NCBI RefSeq assembly: GCF_002198655.1
Contig: NZ_MWLN01000191.1
Location: 130,988-194,987, forward strand
Length of the DNA stretch: 64,000 nt
Reading direction: 5' to 3'
From: Kineosporia sp. A_224
GTDB lineage: Bacteria > Actinomycetota > Actinomycetes > Actinomycetales > Kineosporiaceae
Notes under the pieces: model-generated
What the model was told of the DNA's origin: nothing
Seen by the model: only the letters and a program-made list of their open reading frames with translations
Database searches by the model: none
In this document: in pieces, positions 49,322 through 59,029 of the stretch
How positions within the stretch are numbered: the stretch's first letter is position 1
Layout: every line of letters starts with the position of its first letter
Translations under genes and position numbers: made by a program

Positions 49322-50944
49322 TCACCCGCCCCGCGTCTGCGGCAGCACCGTCCCGGTCATCACCTCGTAGAACAGGTCAGGTTGCTGGAAGAGCGCACGG
49401 TGGCCGGAGTCCGGGAAGGTGATCAGCTGCTTGGTGGGCGCCTGGAGCAGGCGGAACCACTGCGCGGCGGGCTCGGCCCTGGCCCGGGTCTCGTGCCCGC
49501 CCTGGACGAGGTACACGGGGACGTCCAGCGAGGGGACCTGGGTGCGCAGGTCGACGCCCTGCAGCTGCGGGTACAGGACCGAGAACACGGTGAGGAACCC
49601 GGCGAGCAGGTGCACCTGCTCGATGAGGCTGTACTCGGGATGGAACAGGTTCTCCGAGAAGCCGTTCGCGCCTTCGGCCAGGCTGCTGTCGTCGTAGGGG
49701 TAGACCTCCTGCTCGTTGCCCAGGACGGCCTCGTACTTCAAGGCGTCCGCGTAGGGCGGAGGCCCGTTGCGGGTCAGCTGCTGCACGAGTGCGGTGTTGC
49801 CGGTGCGAGTGGCCCAGGCGAGGGTGTCCTGGAAGTACAGCCGGTCCGTGGCTTTCAGGTCGACCATCTGGCCGGAGCCGACGAACGCGGCGAACAGCTC
49901 CGGGTGCTGCTGCGCGGCGAGCACTCCGAGCACGGTCCCCCAGGAGTTGCCGACCAGGTAGATCTTGTCCTGGTGGAACCGCCCACGGAGGTAGTCGGTG
50001 ACGGCGACCGCGTCGTCGACGGCGCCGGCCAAGGTGAGGGTCGAGATCGGGTCGAGGCTGTCGAAGGACTTCCCGGTGCCGCGCTGGTCGTAGCTGGCGA
50101 CCGTGAAGGCCTTCTCCAGGGCTTCGCCGTTGCGGCGCAGACCGCCGAGGTCGCTGCCGCCCGGACCACCCGACAGGTACAGCAGCACCGGGTTCGCGGT
50201 GCTGTCACCGCGGATCATCATCCCGAGCTGGTGTCCGTTGATGTCGACCTGCCGCAGCTCTGCGACGCTGCCTGCGAGCGGCGTGCCGTCCGCACCGACG
50301 ATCCGGTCGGTGGTGGCAGGGCGGGCGATCCCGGCGCCGAGGGCGGCCACGGCGATCGCGACCACGACGGTGACGGTCCGCCGGCCCCACAGGCCGGTCT
50401 TGCCCCACCTGTGCTTGTCCCGGTCGGTGGCGTCCAGTTTCCGGGCGAGCCCGGCGCCGATCACGGCACCGAGGCACATCGGGATCAGGACGAGCAGAAG
50501 GTCGAGACCGCGACCGGTGGCGAAGGCGATGAGCCCGTAGGTGCCTCCGAGGTGGATCCCGTCCACCAGGGGCCCGGTCGTGCCGATCCGCGTGAGCTCG
50601 AACAGCGCCGCGAAGCCGACGGGGGCGAGCAGGATGGCCCACCGCGACCGGCTCAGCAGCCCCGCTGCGGCGCCGACCAGCAGGCTGACCGCGATCGCTG
50701 CCAACGCCTGCGGCGTCGTGGCGGCACCTCGCGGGGTCAACCAGCCGGTGACCAGTGCGTCTGCACCGACGACGGCGAACGCAGCCGCTGTCCCGGCCCG
50801 TCGGCTGCGCCACACAGGCGCGACGCCACCGAGGTCCGGTCCGCGCGGGCCGGCGTCATGGTTGCCGGCGGTGTGAGAGCCGGCGGGGTGAGAGCCGGCG
50901 GCTTCTGGCGCCGGAATGGTGGCGCGTCGGCGGATGCTGCTCAT
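49322..50944 (-). CDS. Membrane-anchored alpha/beta hydrolase (proline iminopeptidase-like)
   Basis: A 540-residue protein. After a low-complexity start (repeats of AGSH/AGNH around residues 16-32) come about six hydrophobic segments between 50 and 210, then an alpha/beta hydrolase domain (about 230-540). It has LLYLSGGPGGSD (oxyanion loop), the nucleophile elbow VGNSWGTVLG and a late FPDSGHRALF with the catalytic histidine. The closest family is the proline iminopeptidase-like S33 peptidases, but many such proteins are lipases. Membrane anchoring suggests it faces the outside. It is the first of three minus-strand genes with the ABC exporter. Confidence 0.82.
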   Translation of the reverse strand: MSSIRRRATIPAPEAAGSHPAGSHTAGNHDAGPRGPDLGGVAPVWRSRRAGTAAAFAVVGADALVTGWLTPRGAATTPQALAAIAVSLLVGAAAGLLSRSRWAILLAPVGFAALFELTRIGTTGPLVDGIHLGGTYGLIAFATGRGLDLLLVLIPMCLGAVIGAGLARKLDATDRDKHRWGKTGLWGRRTVTVVVAIAVAALGAGIARPATTDRIVGADGTPLAGSVAELRQVDINGHQLGMMIRGDSTANPVLLYLSGGPGGSDLGGLRRNGEALEKAFTVASYDQRGTGKSFDSLDPISTLTLAGAVDDAVAVTDYLRGRFHQDKIYLVGNSWGTVLGVLAAQQHPELFAAFVGSGQMVDLKATDRLYFQDTLAWATRTGNTALVQQLTRNGPPPYADALKYEAVLGNEQEVYPYDDSSLAEGANGFSENLFHPEYSLIEQVHLLAGFLTVFSVLYPQLQGVDLRTQVPSLDVPVYLVQGGHETRARAEPAAQWFRLLQAPTKQLITFPDSGHRALFQQPDLFYEVMTGTVLPQTRGG

Positions 50945-51037
50945 GCTGGAGCCCTTAGAAGTGCGTGGTCATGCCTGGGTCGCTGCAGGAGCCACGCGGC
51001 GCGTCTTGGCGTGCGTCCGCTGCAGGCAGGGTCGTGG

Positions 51038-51706
51038 TCAGCCGGCGGTGACGGTCGACGGGTCAGGGGCGTTGACGGCGGACTGCAGCCGTTCTGCGCG
51101 TTCCTTGATGCCTCGCAGCATCTTCCGGGTCATGACCAGGCTGACCAGCGAGGTCGGCTCGACCACGAGCGCGGCCCAGCGGGCCGTGTACCCGTACCGT
51201 TCCCGGACCAGGAGCCGGGTCGAGCCGTGGCCGGCGTCGGCCAGGACGAAGGCCCAGCTGAAGGTCCACGGTGAGGGCATGGCGCCCATCAGGATCCCGC
51301 CGGTCAGGACCAGGCCCGCCCCCGGATCGGCGACCGCAACGGTCAGCGGCATCTGCGGAGCGAGCCTGATCTGGTCACCGACGCTGATGTCCTGATGACC
51401 GGGGAGCACCACGTCCGAGCTGTGGATGTCGCAGCCGAGCAGGTTCTCCACGCGGTCGTAGCTGTAGAAGCCGCCACGCCCCTGACCGAGCTGAGCCACC
51501 CACGGCCAGACCGAGGCGGAGCCGGCGTGGATGGTGAGGGCACGTGTCGACTGCAGGTCGGCACGGGCCACCAGTGCGTCCCCGGGGAGAGCACGGGCGA
51601 CCTCGTCAGTCGTTGCCCCCCAGTGCATCGCGCCTCGACGAGCCATCGCGAGTGCTGCCGCGCCGAGAACGACCGTTGACAGTCCGAACAGCTTGCGTGG
51701 CCACAT
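51038..51706 (-). CDS. SRPBCC-family membrane-anchored protein
   Basis: A 222-residue SRPBCC-fold protein. A hydrophobic N-terminal segment (KLFGLSTVVLGAAALAMARR) may be a signal anchor. The body has VWPWVAQLGQGRGGFYSYDR, the common motif of actinobacterial polyketide cyclase-like SRPBCC proteins, then NLLGCDIHSSDVVLPGHQDI and SWAFVLADAGHGSTRLLVRE. The ligand is unknown. The ATG at 51706 is chosen as the family start, with AGGAGG-like AGGCC upstream being weak. It is divergent from the DUF6544-like gene, with 190 bp between. Confidence 0.75.
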   Translation of the reverse strand: MWPRKLFGLSTVVLGAAALAMARRGAMHWGATTDEVARALPGDALVARADLQSTRALTIHAGSASVWPWVAQLGQGRGGFYSYDRVENLLGCDIHSSDVVLPGHQDISVGDQIRLAPQMPLTVAVADPGAGLVLTGGILMGAMPSPWTFSWAFVLADAGHGSTRLLVRERYGYTARWAALVVEPTSLVSLVMTRKMLRGIKERAERLQSAVNAPDPSTVTAG

Positions 51707-51896
51707 GAGTAGGGCCTCCCCACGTCCCACACCGTACGCGCAGCAGGGCTGCGTGCCCGGTGCCCAACGTCCGGTATGCCGGTCCTGGGTGGTGTCCGTG
51801 CGGCGTGTGTACGGTGGAGGCATTGCCCCGGTCCCCGGTGATGGACAGTCCGGCTCTGCTCGGACCGTGAGCCACCGACAAGGGCGGGATGTAGCC

Positions 51897-53057
51897 ATGC
51901 GCACCATGCTTCGCCGGGCTTTGGTCGTGGTCACCGTGCTGCACGGCCTGATCCACCTTCTCGGTGCGGTGAAAGGCCTGGGCTGGGCGCAGGTACCGGC
52001 GCTGCAGGAGCCGATCGGCGGCGTCGCCGGGGTCGGCTGGTTCGTCGCGGCCGTCCTGATGCTCGTCACCGCGGGGCTGGTCGCGCTCCGCGCCCGCGGC
52101 TGGTGGTGGGTGGCGGCGCCGGCGGTGCTGGTCTCCCAGCTCGTGATCGTCACCTCCTGGAACGACGCGAAGGCGGGGACCCTGGCCAACCTGTTGCTTG
52201 CAGCGGCCGCCGGGTACGGCTACGCCTCGCACGGCCGCCCGAGCCTGCGCGCCCGCTTCCACCGTGAAGCGGCATCGGCCCTGGCCGGCGCCGCTCAGGA
52301 AGGGGATGCTCAGGCGGGCAACGCTTCTGGCGCGGTGGTCACGGACGCCGACCTCGAGCAGCTTCCGGGCTGCGTGGCCGGTTACCTGCGCCGTGCTGGT
52401 GTCGTCGGACAGCCCCGGGTCACCAGCTTCCGCGCCACCATCCGCGGGCGGATCCGGTCCGATCCCGCTCATGCCTGGATGCCGTTCACCGGCGAGCAGG
52501 TCAACACCTACGGCTCGGCACCGACACGTCAGTTCTTCATCGACGCCACCCGGTCCGGGCTGCCCGTCGACGTCCTGCACGTCTACTCCCGCGGGCACGC
52601 CAGCATGCAGGTACGGCTGTGCTCGCTGGCCCCTCTGGTGGACGCCCGCGGTCCTGACCTGGACCGCGCCGAGACCGTCACCGTGTTCAACGACCTCTGC
52701 GTGCTCGCGCCCGCGGCACTCATCGGCCCGGCGGTGGCCTGGCTGGCCCACGACGAACGCCACGCGCGCGCTGTCTTCACCGTTGCGGACAACGCCGTCA
52801 CCGCGGACCTGGTCTTCAACGACGACCATGAGCTCGTCGACTTCGTCTCCGACGACCGGTCGACGGCCTCGACGGACGGCAGGACGTTCGTGCCGCAGCG
52901 CTGGTCGACCCCTCTCGGCGGCTACCGGGACCTCGGTGGGCGACACGTCGCCGTCGACGGCCAGGCCCACTGGCACTCCCCCGGACCCGACGCCGAGTTC
53001 AGCTACCTCGACTTCCACGTCGACCGGATCGACTACAACGTCGCAACCCTGAACTGA
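51897..53057 (+). CDS. DUF6544-like membrane-associated protein
   Basis: A 386-residue protein with three to four N-terminal helices (about 6-28, 44-64, 70-88 and 96-110) and a large soluble domain that resembles the DUF6544 (DUF6920) family: LEQLPGCVAGYLRRAGVVGQ, FFIDATRSGLPVDVLHVYSR, MQVRLCSLAPLVDARGPDLD and ETVTVFNDLCVLAPAALIG. This family is uncharacterised. The ATG at 51897 is the first that makes the first helix follow directly. The MacB-like ATPase gene follows after only 23 bp, so it is probably transcribed with the ABC permease system. Confidence 0.75.
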   Translation: MRTMLRRALVVVTVLHGLIHLLGAVKGLGWAQVPALQEPIGGVAGVGWFVAAVLMLVTAGLVALRARGWWWVAAPAVLVSQLVIVTSWNDAKAGTLANLLLAAAAGYGYASHGRPSLRARFHREAASALAGAAQEGDAQAGNASGAVVTDADLEQLPGCVAGYLRRAGVVGQPRVTSFRATIRGRIRSDPAHAWMPFTGEQVNTYGSAPTRQFFIDATRSGLPVDVLHVYSRGHASMQVRLCSLAPLVDARGPDLDRAETVTVFNDLCVLAPAALIGPAVAWLAHDERHARAVFTVADNAVTADLVFNDDHELVDFVSDDRSTASTDGRTFVPQRWSTPLGGYRDLGGRHVAVDGQAHWHSPGPDAEFSYLDFHVDRIDYNVATLN

Positions 53058-53080
53058 CGACACCACCTGGAGTGGCTCTC

Positions 53081-53899
53081 ATGGCCCGTCTCATCGACTC
53101 GCCGATCGGCACGCCCGCTCCTGCGCCCGCTCTTGCAACTGACCGGGTCACCCCTCCAGCGCCGTCAGTGATCGCTGCGGCGATCGGGCTCTCGAAGATC
53201 TACGGCACGGGAGACGCGACCGTGACCGCGCTCGACGACGTGTCCGTCGAGTTCGCCCGCGGCCGGCTGACCGCGATCATGGGCCCCTCGGGCTCGGGGA
53301 AGTCCACGCTCATGCACTGCATGGCAGCCCTGGACTCCCCGACCTCCGGTCGCGTCATCATCGACGGGGTCGACATCAGCGGCCTGAAGGACAGCGGGCT
53401 GACCACGCTGCGGCGAGACCGGCTCGGGTTCGTCTTCCAGGCGTACAACCTGGTGCCGACGCTGACAGCGCAGGAGAACATCACCCTCCCGATCGACATC
53501 GCCGGAGCCACGCTCGACCGGCCATGGTTCGACACCGTGGTGGACACCCTCGGGATCCGCGACCGGCTCTCCCACCGGCCCAGCGAGCTGTCCGGCGGCC
53601 AGCAGCAGCGCGTCGCCTGCGCACGAGCCCTGGTGAGCCGACCCGCGATCATCTTCGCGGACGAGCCCACCGGGAACCTGGACTCCCGCGCCAGCGCCGA
53701 GATCCTCGGGTTCCTGCGCCGCTCCGTCGACGAGTTCGGCCAGACCATCGTCATGGTCACGCACGACCCGTCCGCGGCCGCCTTCGCCGACCGGGTGCTG
53801 TTCCTGGCCGACGGCCGGATCGTCGACGAGCTCGACGACCCCACCGCGGACCGCGTCCTGGAACGCATGCGGGGTTTCGAGCTGGGCGGGCGGAGCTGA
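53081..53899 (+). CDS. ABC transporter ATP-binding protein (MacB/LolD type)
   Basis: A 272-residue ATPase of the MacB/LolD group. Walker A GPSGSGKST (68-76), VFQAYNLVPTLTAQENI Q-loop, signature LSGGQQQR and Walker B IIFADEPTGNLDS are the group hallmarks. The first 30 residues are a proline/alanine-rich extension not usual in the family. The ATG at 53081 is chosen because GGAG lies eight bases upstream; a GTG at 53072 is possible. The permease starts 2 bp after its stop. Confidence 0.88.
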   Translation: MARLIDSPIGTPAPAPALATDRVTPPAPSVIAAAIGLSKIYGTGDATVTALDDVSVEFARGRLTAIMGPSGSGKSTLMHCMAALDSPTSGRVIIDGVDISGLKDSGLTTLRRDRLGFVFQAYNLVPTLTAQENITLPIDIAGATLDRPWFDTVVDTLGIRDRLSHRPSELSGGQQQRVACARALVSRPAIIFADEPTGNLDSRASAEILGFLRRSVDEFGQTIVMVTHDPSAAAFADRVLFLADGRIVDELDDPTADRVLERMRGFELGGRS

Positions 53900-53900
53900 C

Positions 53901-56429
53901 ATGTTCCGGTTCACCCTGGCCAGTGTCCGCGGCCACCTCGTCCGGTTCCTGCTGACCGCGTTCTCCGTGATGCTCGGAGTCTCGTTCGTCGCCGGGACAT
54001 TCATCCTGCGCGACAGCATCGACACCACCCTGGACGGCCTGTTCGCGTCGGCGTCCAAAGGCGTGGACGTCGTCGTCCGCGGCTCGGGCGAGACCTCGGC
54101 GATCGTGACCGGCGCCCCGCGGGGAACGGTGCCTCTGGCGCTGCAAGCCACCCTCGCGTCCGTGCCAGGCGTCGCCCGGGTCGTCCCCGACTTCCAGGGC
54201 ACCGCGATCCTGGCCGGCAAGGACGGCATCGCCGTCGGCACCGGGGGCGCTCCGGCGCTCGGGTTCGCGTTCCGTACCGACGACCCGTCGTTCACCCTGG
54301 TCCACGGCCGCGGACCCACCGGCCCCGGTGAGGTCGCGGTCGAGTCGGTGACCCTGGCCAAGGCCGACCTTCACGTGGGCGACTCCACCACCGCAGTCAT
54401 CGCCGGACAGGCCCACCCCGTGACGATCACCGGAGAGGTGACGTTCGGAGCCCTGTTCGGCGCGACCGCGGTCCTCGTCGACGAGGCCACGGCACGGACC
54501 GCGTTCGCCCCCGACGGGACCGTCTCCACCTTCTCGATCACCGCGGAACCAGGAGTCACGCAACAGGCCCTGCGGCAGAGCGTCGCCGCGGTCCTGCCCG
54601 CCACGGACGAAGCCGTCACCGGAGCGGCGATGACCGCCGAGAACAAGTCCTCGGTCGCGGCCGGCCTGGGCTACCTGACCACCTTCCTGCTCGCCTTCGC
54701 CGGCGTCGCCCTGTTCGTCGGATCCTTCATCATCGTCAACACCTTCTCGATGCTCGTCGCTCAGCGCACCCGCGAGCTCGCCCTGGTCCGCGCGGTCGGG
54801 GCCTCCCGCGGGCAGGTCGTGCGCAGCGTCCTGACCGAGGCCGTCGTGATCGGGGTCGTCGGCTCGGCCCTGGGGCTGGGCCTCGGCCTGGCGATCGCCG
54901 CCGGCGCCAAGTCCCTCGTCCGGGTCGCCCTGGGGACCGACATCGTCGCCGCGCTCCCGGTGCACCCGGCCACCGTGCTCTGGAGCGTGGCCGTGGGCAC
55001 GATCGTCACCGTGGGGTCGGCCGTCCTCCCGGCCCGGCGCGCGTCCCGGATCTCGCCGGTCGCCGCGATGCGCGACGACGCGACACCCCCTGCCCGCAGC
55101 CTGCGCCGGCGCGGAGTCGTCGGGCTCGCCTTCCTCGCCGTGGGTGCAGTCCTGCTGACGGTGAGCGTGACCCGCGACAGCCCCTCCTGGCCGGGTGCCG
55201 CGGTGGCCGCGGTCCTCGCCGTCGTCGGGATGCTCGTCGCCGCCCCACTGGCCGCGCGGCCGGTGGTCACCGCGGTCACCTGGCCCTTCGTCGCGCTGAC
55301 CGGGGTCATCGGCCGGCTCGCACGGCAGAGCGCCCTGCGCGTCCCCCGCCGTACGGCCGCGACCGCGAGCGCCCTCATGATCGGCCTCGCGCTGGTCACC
55401 GGCGTCTCGGTGATCGCCCAGAGCGTCAAGGCCAGCGTCGCCGACGTCCTCGCCCGGGAACTGACGTCCGACTTCGTCCTGCGCGGAGCAAGCTCGGCCG
55501 GCATCCCGGCGAGCATCGGACCGGCGGCAGCCGGCCTGCCCCAGGTGCAGTCGGTCACCCGGACCAGCGTCGTCGGCGTCACTGTCGACGACGTCGCAGC
55601 GAGTGCGGTGGTGACGAGCGCGGCCGGTCTCGCAGACAACATCGTGATCACCATGAGGTCCGGTCCCCTGACGGCGCTGGCCGGCGACACCGTGCTGGTC
55701 AACCAGACCACCGCCACAGCCCACGGGTGGACCGTCGGCAGTGTCGTCACCGCGGCGGTAGGCACCCTGACCGCCCACCGGCTCACCATCGGCGGCGTCT
55801 TCCAGGACAGCCAGGCGCTCGGCACCGAGTTCGTCGTCGACCGGTCCCTGTACGACCAGGCCGTCCCGGTCAGCGCCCGTTCGGACCGGGGCGTCTACGT
55901 CCGCGCGGCGCCCGGCGCCGACCTGGGTCTGCTGCGGAGCCAGCTCGTCACGCTGGCCAAGCCGTTCTTGATCGTGTCCGTCGAGGACGGCCAGGAGTAC
56001 AGCGATTCCACCGCCGCATCCGTCGACACGCTGCTCAACCTGCTCTACGTGCTGCTCCTGTTCAGCGTCATCGTCGCCGTCCTCGGCATCATCAACACCC
56101 TCGCGCTGTCCATCGTCGAACGCACCCGGGAGATCGGGCTGCTGCGCGCCGTCGGACTGCGACGGCGGCAGCTGTCCGGAGTCATCACCGTGGAGGCGAT
56201 CGCCACGGCCCTGTTCGGGGCCGTCCTGGGCTGCCTGCTCGGGCTGGGGCTCGGGATCGCCATGCAACGAGGTCTGCGCTCCCAGGGCCTGGACCAGCTC
56301 GCGATCCCCTGGACGACGATCGTCACCGTGCTCGTCGCATCAGTCGTCGTGGGCGTCCTCGCCGCAGCCCTCCCCTCGGCCCGGGCGGTCCGCCTCGACA
56401 TCCTGCGTGCCATCTCCACCGAGGCCTGA
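53901..56429 (+). CDS. FtsX-like ABC transporter permease
   Basis: An 842-residue permease with two FtsX repeats. The N-terminus MFRFTLASVRGHLVRFLLTA leads to TM1; an extracytoplasmic MacB-like domain follows; helices around 250-370 carry NTFSMLVAQRTRELALVRAV; helices near 410-450 separate the halves; the second repeat has NTLALSIVERTREIGLLRAV and ends near PSARAVRLDILRAISTE. Members move lipoproteins, antimicrobial peptides or signals rather than acting as typical pumps. The pair with the preceding ATPase is complete; no membrane-fusion protein or two-component system is adjacent, so the function cannot be narrowed. Confidence 0.88.
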   Translation: MFRFTLASVRGHLVRFLLTAFSVMLGVSFVAGTFILRDSIDTTLDGLFASASKGVDVVVRGSGETSAIVTGAPRGTVPLALQATLASVPGVARVVPDFQGTAILAGKDGIAVGTGGAPALGFAFRTDDPSFTLVHGRGPTGPGEVAVESVTLAKADLHVGDSTTAVIAGQAHPVTITGEVTFGALFGATAVLVDEATARTAFAPDGTVSTFSITAEPGVTQQALRQSVAAVLPATDEAVTGAAMTAENKSSVAAGLGYLTTFLLAFAGVALFVGSFIIVNTFSMLVAQRTRELALVRAVGASRGQVVRSVLTEAVVIGVVGSALGLGLGLAIAAGAKSLVRVALGTDIVAALPVHPATVLWSVAVGTIVTVGSAVLPARRASRISPVAAMRDDATPPARSLRRRGVVGLAFLAVGAVLLTVSVTRDSPSWPGAAVAAVLAVVGMLVAAPLAARPVVTAVTWPFVALTGVIGRLARQSALRVPRRTAATASALMIGLALVTGVSVIAQSVKASVADVLARELTSDFVLRGASSAGIPASIGPAAAGLPQVQSVTRTSVVGVTVDDVAASAVVTSAAGLADNIVITMRSGPLTALAGDTVLVNQTTATAHGWTVGSVVTAAVGTLTAHRLTIGGVFQDSQALGTEFVVDRSLYDQAVPVSARSDRGVYVRAAPGADLGLLRSQLVTLAKPFLIVSVEDGQEYSDSTAASVDTLLNLLYVLLLFSVIVAVLGIINTLALSIVERTREIGLLRAVGLRRRQLSGVITVEAIATALFGAVLGCLLGLGLGIAMQRGLRSQGLDQLAIPWTTIVTVLVASVVVGVLAAALPSARAVRLDILRAISTEA

Positions 56430-56567
56430 GCGGCTCACCCACCGGGACGTCGGCCGCGGGTCTTTCCTCGGACGCCCTCGGACGGCAGGGTGGCCCCTGA
56501 GCCGCCGCGACGTCGTCCCGATGCCGGTGCGGCGACCCGTCGCCCGCCCGTCGTCCTTGGAGGAGCA

Positions 56568-58289
56568 GTGCCGGCTGCCGCGCTCGTCGGTGAGTGCCTC
56601 GTCCCCGGTACGGGCTCGGGGGACGTCCTCTTCTCGGACGTCCCCCTGAGCTTCATGGGCGGCGTCGACCCGTTCACCGGCATGGTCACCGACATCCACC
56701 ACCCGCTGCACGGCGCCTGCGTCTCGGGCAGGGTCCTGGTGATCCCGAGCGGTCGCGGGTCGTGCTCGGGCAGCGGTGTCATCGTCGAGATGCTCGTCCA
56801 CGGATCGGCCCCGGCGGCCCTCGTGTTCTCCCACCACGAGTCGATCCTCACCCTCGGCGTCGTCATCGCGCGCGAGCTGTTCGGGCCCAGCATCCCCGTG
56901 CTGCGTCTGGCGGGCGACGACTTCGCCGCACTGCGCGGGACGGCGTCCGCGGCCGTGACGGACGGCGTCGTCCACGCGGTCGGCTCCGTCCCGCCGTCCG
57001 CACCGGACGACGTGCAGCAGCCCGCGATCCCGCTCACCGCGGACGACGAGCGGATCCTCGCCGGTGAGTACGGCGAGGGCGCGCGGACGGCGATGCGGAT
57101 CGTTCTGGAGGCCGCCCGGCTCGAGGGAGCGACCGACCTCCTCGACGTCGAGATGGGCCACATCGACGGCTGCTTCTACCAGGGCCCGGCCAGCCTGGCC
57201 CTCGCCCAGCGGCTGGCCGCGACCGGCAGCACCGTCCGCGTCCCCACGACCATGAACGCCCTGCTCGTCGACCGGCGGCGTTGGCGCGACCTCGGTGTCA
57301 GCCCGGACGTCGGCGAGCCCTCGGACCTCATGGCGGACGCCCTGGTGACCCTCGGCGTCCAACCCTCGTACACCTGCGCGCCGTACCTGCTCGCCACCCG
57401 GCCGCGGTTCGCGCAGCAGATCGTGTGGGCCGAGTCCAACGCGGTCGTCTACGCCAACTCGGTCCTCGGCGCCCGCACGATGAAGTACCCCGACTACCTC
57501 GACCTCCTCGTCGCCCTGACCGGCCGGGCACCGGCGACGAGCACGCACCTGCCGCTCGCGCGACGGGCGACGGTCCGCGTCGACGTCGACGTCCCGGGCG
57601 CGCTGCTGGACGACGCGCTGTGGCCCACCCTCGGCTACCTCGTCGGCTCCGTCGCCCCCCACGAGATCCCCGTCCTCACCGGGCTGCAGGACGCCGCTCC
57701 CACCGACGACGACCTCAAGGCCTTCGGCGCCGCGTTCGCCACGACGTCCGCCGCACCGATGTTCCACATCGTCGGCGTCACGCCCGAGGCGGCCGGCCTC
57801 GAGGAGGCAACGGCGGGCGCCGACGTCCGTGTCGTCACCGTGGACCGGGCGGACCTGACCCGCACCTGGGCGGAGCTCAACTCCGCGACCGCGGAGCACG
57901 TCGACCTGGTCTCCCTCGGCAACCCCCACTTCTCCCTGACCGAGTGCGGCACCCTCGCGGACCTGTGCGACGGACGCCGCGCCGCCGACGGCGTCCGGCT
58001 CGTCGTCACGTGCGGACGGGACGTCTTCGAGCAGGCGTCGGCGGCCGGCCACGTGGCACGGGTCGAGAGGTTCGGCGGCACCTTCCTCAACGACACCTGC
58101 TGGTGCTTCCTCGCGGCACCCGTCGTCCCCGACAGCGACGCCGCGATCGTCACCAGCTCCGGCAAGTACGCCCACTACGGCCCGGCCGCCGTCGGGCGCG
58201 GGCTCTACCTGCGCAACCTGCGCGACTGCGTCGAGACCGCCGCGACCGGCCGGATCGCGACGCCGTCGTCGCCGTGGCTCCAGGGCTGA
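56568..58289 (+). CDS. Fused aconitase X (AcnX) enzyme
   Basis: A 573-residue protein with the small swivel domain (DUF126, about 1-140) fused to the large domain (DUF521, about 170-573). Conserved parts are the SFMGGVDPFTGMVTDIHHPL start, GSCSGSGVI, the DVEMGHIDGCFYQGP loop, CAPYLLATRPRFAQQIVWAE and YAHYGPAAVGRGLYLRNLRD. Fused aconitase-X enzymes act on cis-3-hydroxy-L-proline, and the separate-subunit types include mevalonate-phosphate dehydratase; cysteines bind a [2Fe-2S] cluster in the studied ones. GTG at 56568 follows GGAGGAG. No proline or mevalonate genes lie nearby, so its substrate is open. Confidence 0.86.
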   Translation: MPAAALVGECLVPGTGSGDVLFSDVPLSFMGGVDPFTGMVTDIHHPLHGACVSGRVLVIPSGRGSCSGSGVIVEMLVHGSAPAALVFSHHESILTLGVVIARELFGPSIPVLRLAGDDFAALRGTASAAVTDGVVHAVGSVPPSAPDDVQQPAIPLTADDERILAGEYGEGARTAMRIVLEAARLEGATDLLDVEMGHIDGCFYQGPASLALAQRLAATGSTVRVPTTMNALLVDRRRWRDLGVSPDVGEPSDLMADALVTLGVQPSYTCAPYLLATRPRFAQQIVWAESNAVVYANSVLGARTMKYPDYLDLLVALTGRAPATSTHLPLARRATVRVDVDVPGALLDDALWPTLGYLVGSVAPHEIPVLTGLQDAAPTDDDLKAFGAAFATTSAAPMFHIVGVTPEAAGLEEATAGADVRVVTVDRADLTRTWAELNSATAEHVDLVSLGNPHFSLTECGTLADLCDGRRAADGVRLVVTCGRDVFEQASAAGHVARVERFGGTFLNDTCWCFLAAPVVPDSDAAIVTSSGKYAHYGPAAVGRGLYLRNLRDCVETAATGRIATPSSPWLQG

Positions 58290-58352
58290 GCAGCAGACGT
58301 CGACACCCGACCGCGGCGACGATGTCGTCGAGAGCCTCCTGCCCGAGCCGGA

Positions 58353-58967
58353 TCACGTGGACATCCCGAGCAGGGCACTGATGTCCGGGGGCAACGGCTC
58401 GAGGGTGTCGACGTACTCACCGGCATCGCGCTCGTACTCCGGGTACGAACCCCGCAGCCCACGCAGCCTGGCCAACGGCGCCAACGCGGCGAACAGGGTC
58501 CGCTGGACCGCCCGCGGCGGCGAGGTGAACCGGATGACGTCGTCGAACTCGCGGGCGAGCAGCGCGGCCTGCAGAAGGCCGGGTCGTCCGGTGGCGTCGG
58601 TGCGGCCGTCGGTCGCGAGCCCGAAGAGGTTGCGGATCATGGCCTCGAACCGCCGGCCCGGGTCGACCTCCACCACGACCCAGGCCGTGTCGTCACCGGC
58701 GTTCCACCAGTCGTGCGGGGTACCCGGGGGGACGACGACGCGGGTGCCCGCCGTGGCGAGGCGCTCGGTCCCGTCCACGCGGAGCCCCAGGGTTCCCCGG
58801 ACGACGGTGAAGGCCTCCGTGCTCGCCGGGTGGACGTGCTCACCGACGACGGCTGCACCCGGGCGCGCGTACAGGTCGGCGACCAGACCGGGACCGGCCG
58901 GTCCGGGCGCTCGCCTGACGATGCCGCGCTCGCCGGTGACAGGGTTCTCGATGACGGGGTATCTCAT
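58353..58967 (-). CDS. Cupin-domain protein
   Basis: A 204-residue cupin. The metal-binding motif is visible: GEHVHPASTEAFTVVRG (G-x-H-x-H-x-E) in residues 42-58 and a second part PGTPHDWWNAGDDTAWVVVE with its histidine. The C-terminal half (about 115-204) is helical and of unknown role. The gene lies 62 bp downstream of the FAD monooxygenase gene on the same strand and is probably in its transcript. A cupin beside a monooxygenase may be a dioxygenase or isomerase acting on the product. Confidence 0.8.
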   Translation of the reverse strand: MRYPVIENPVTGERGIVRRAPGPAGPGLVADLYARPGAAVVGEHVHPASTEAFTVVRGTLGLRVDGTERLATAGTRVVVPPGTPHDWWNAGDDTAWVVVEVDPGRRFEAMIRNLFGLATDGRTDATGRPGLLQAALLAREFDDVIRFTSPPRAVQRTLFAALAPLARLRGLRGSYPEYERDAGEYVDTLEPLPPDISALLGMST

Positions 58968-59029
58968 GGCTGTGCTCCTCAGTGGTCGTCGTGTCGCGTC
59001 GTCGTGCTGATCGGGTGGAGCGGCCGGCG

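Noticed and set aside
53757-56267. Minus-strand open frame of about 836 codons opposite the FtsX-like permease
   Set aside because: The translation is Asp/Gly/Glu/Arg/Gln-rich and has no domain, while the plus strand shows a complete two-repeat permease.
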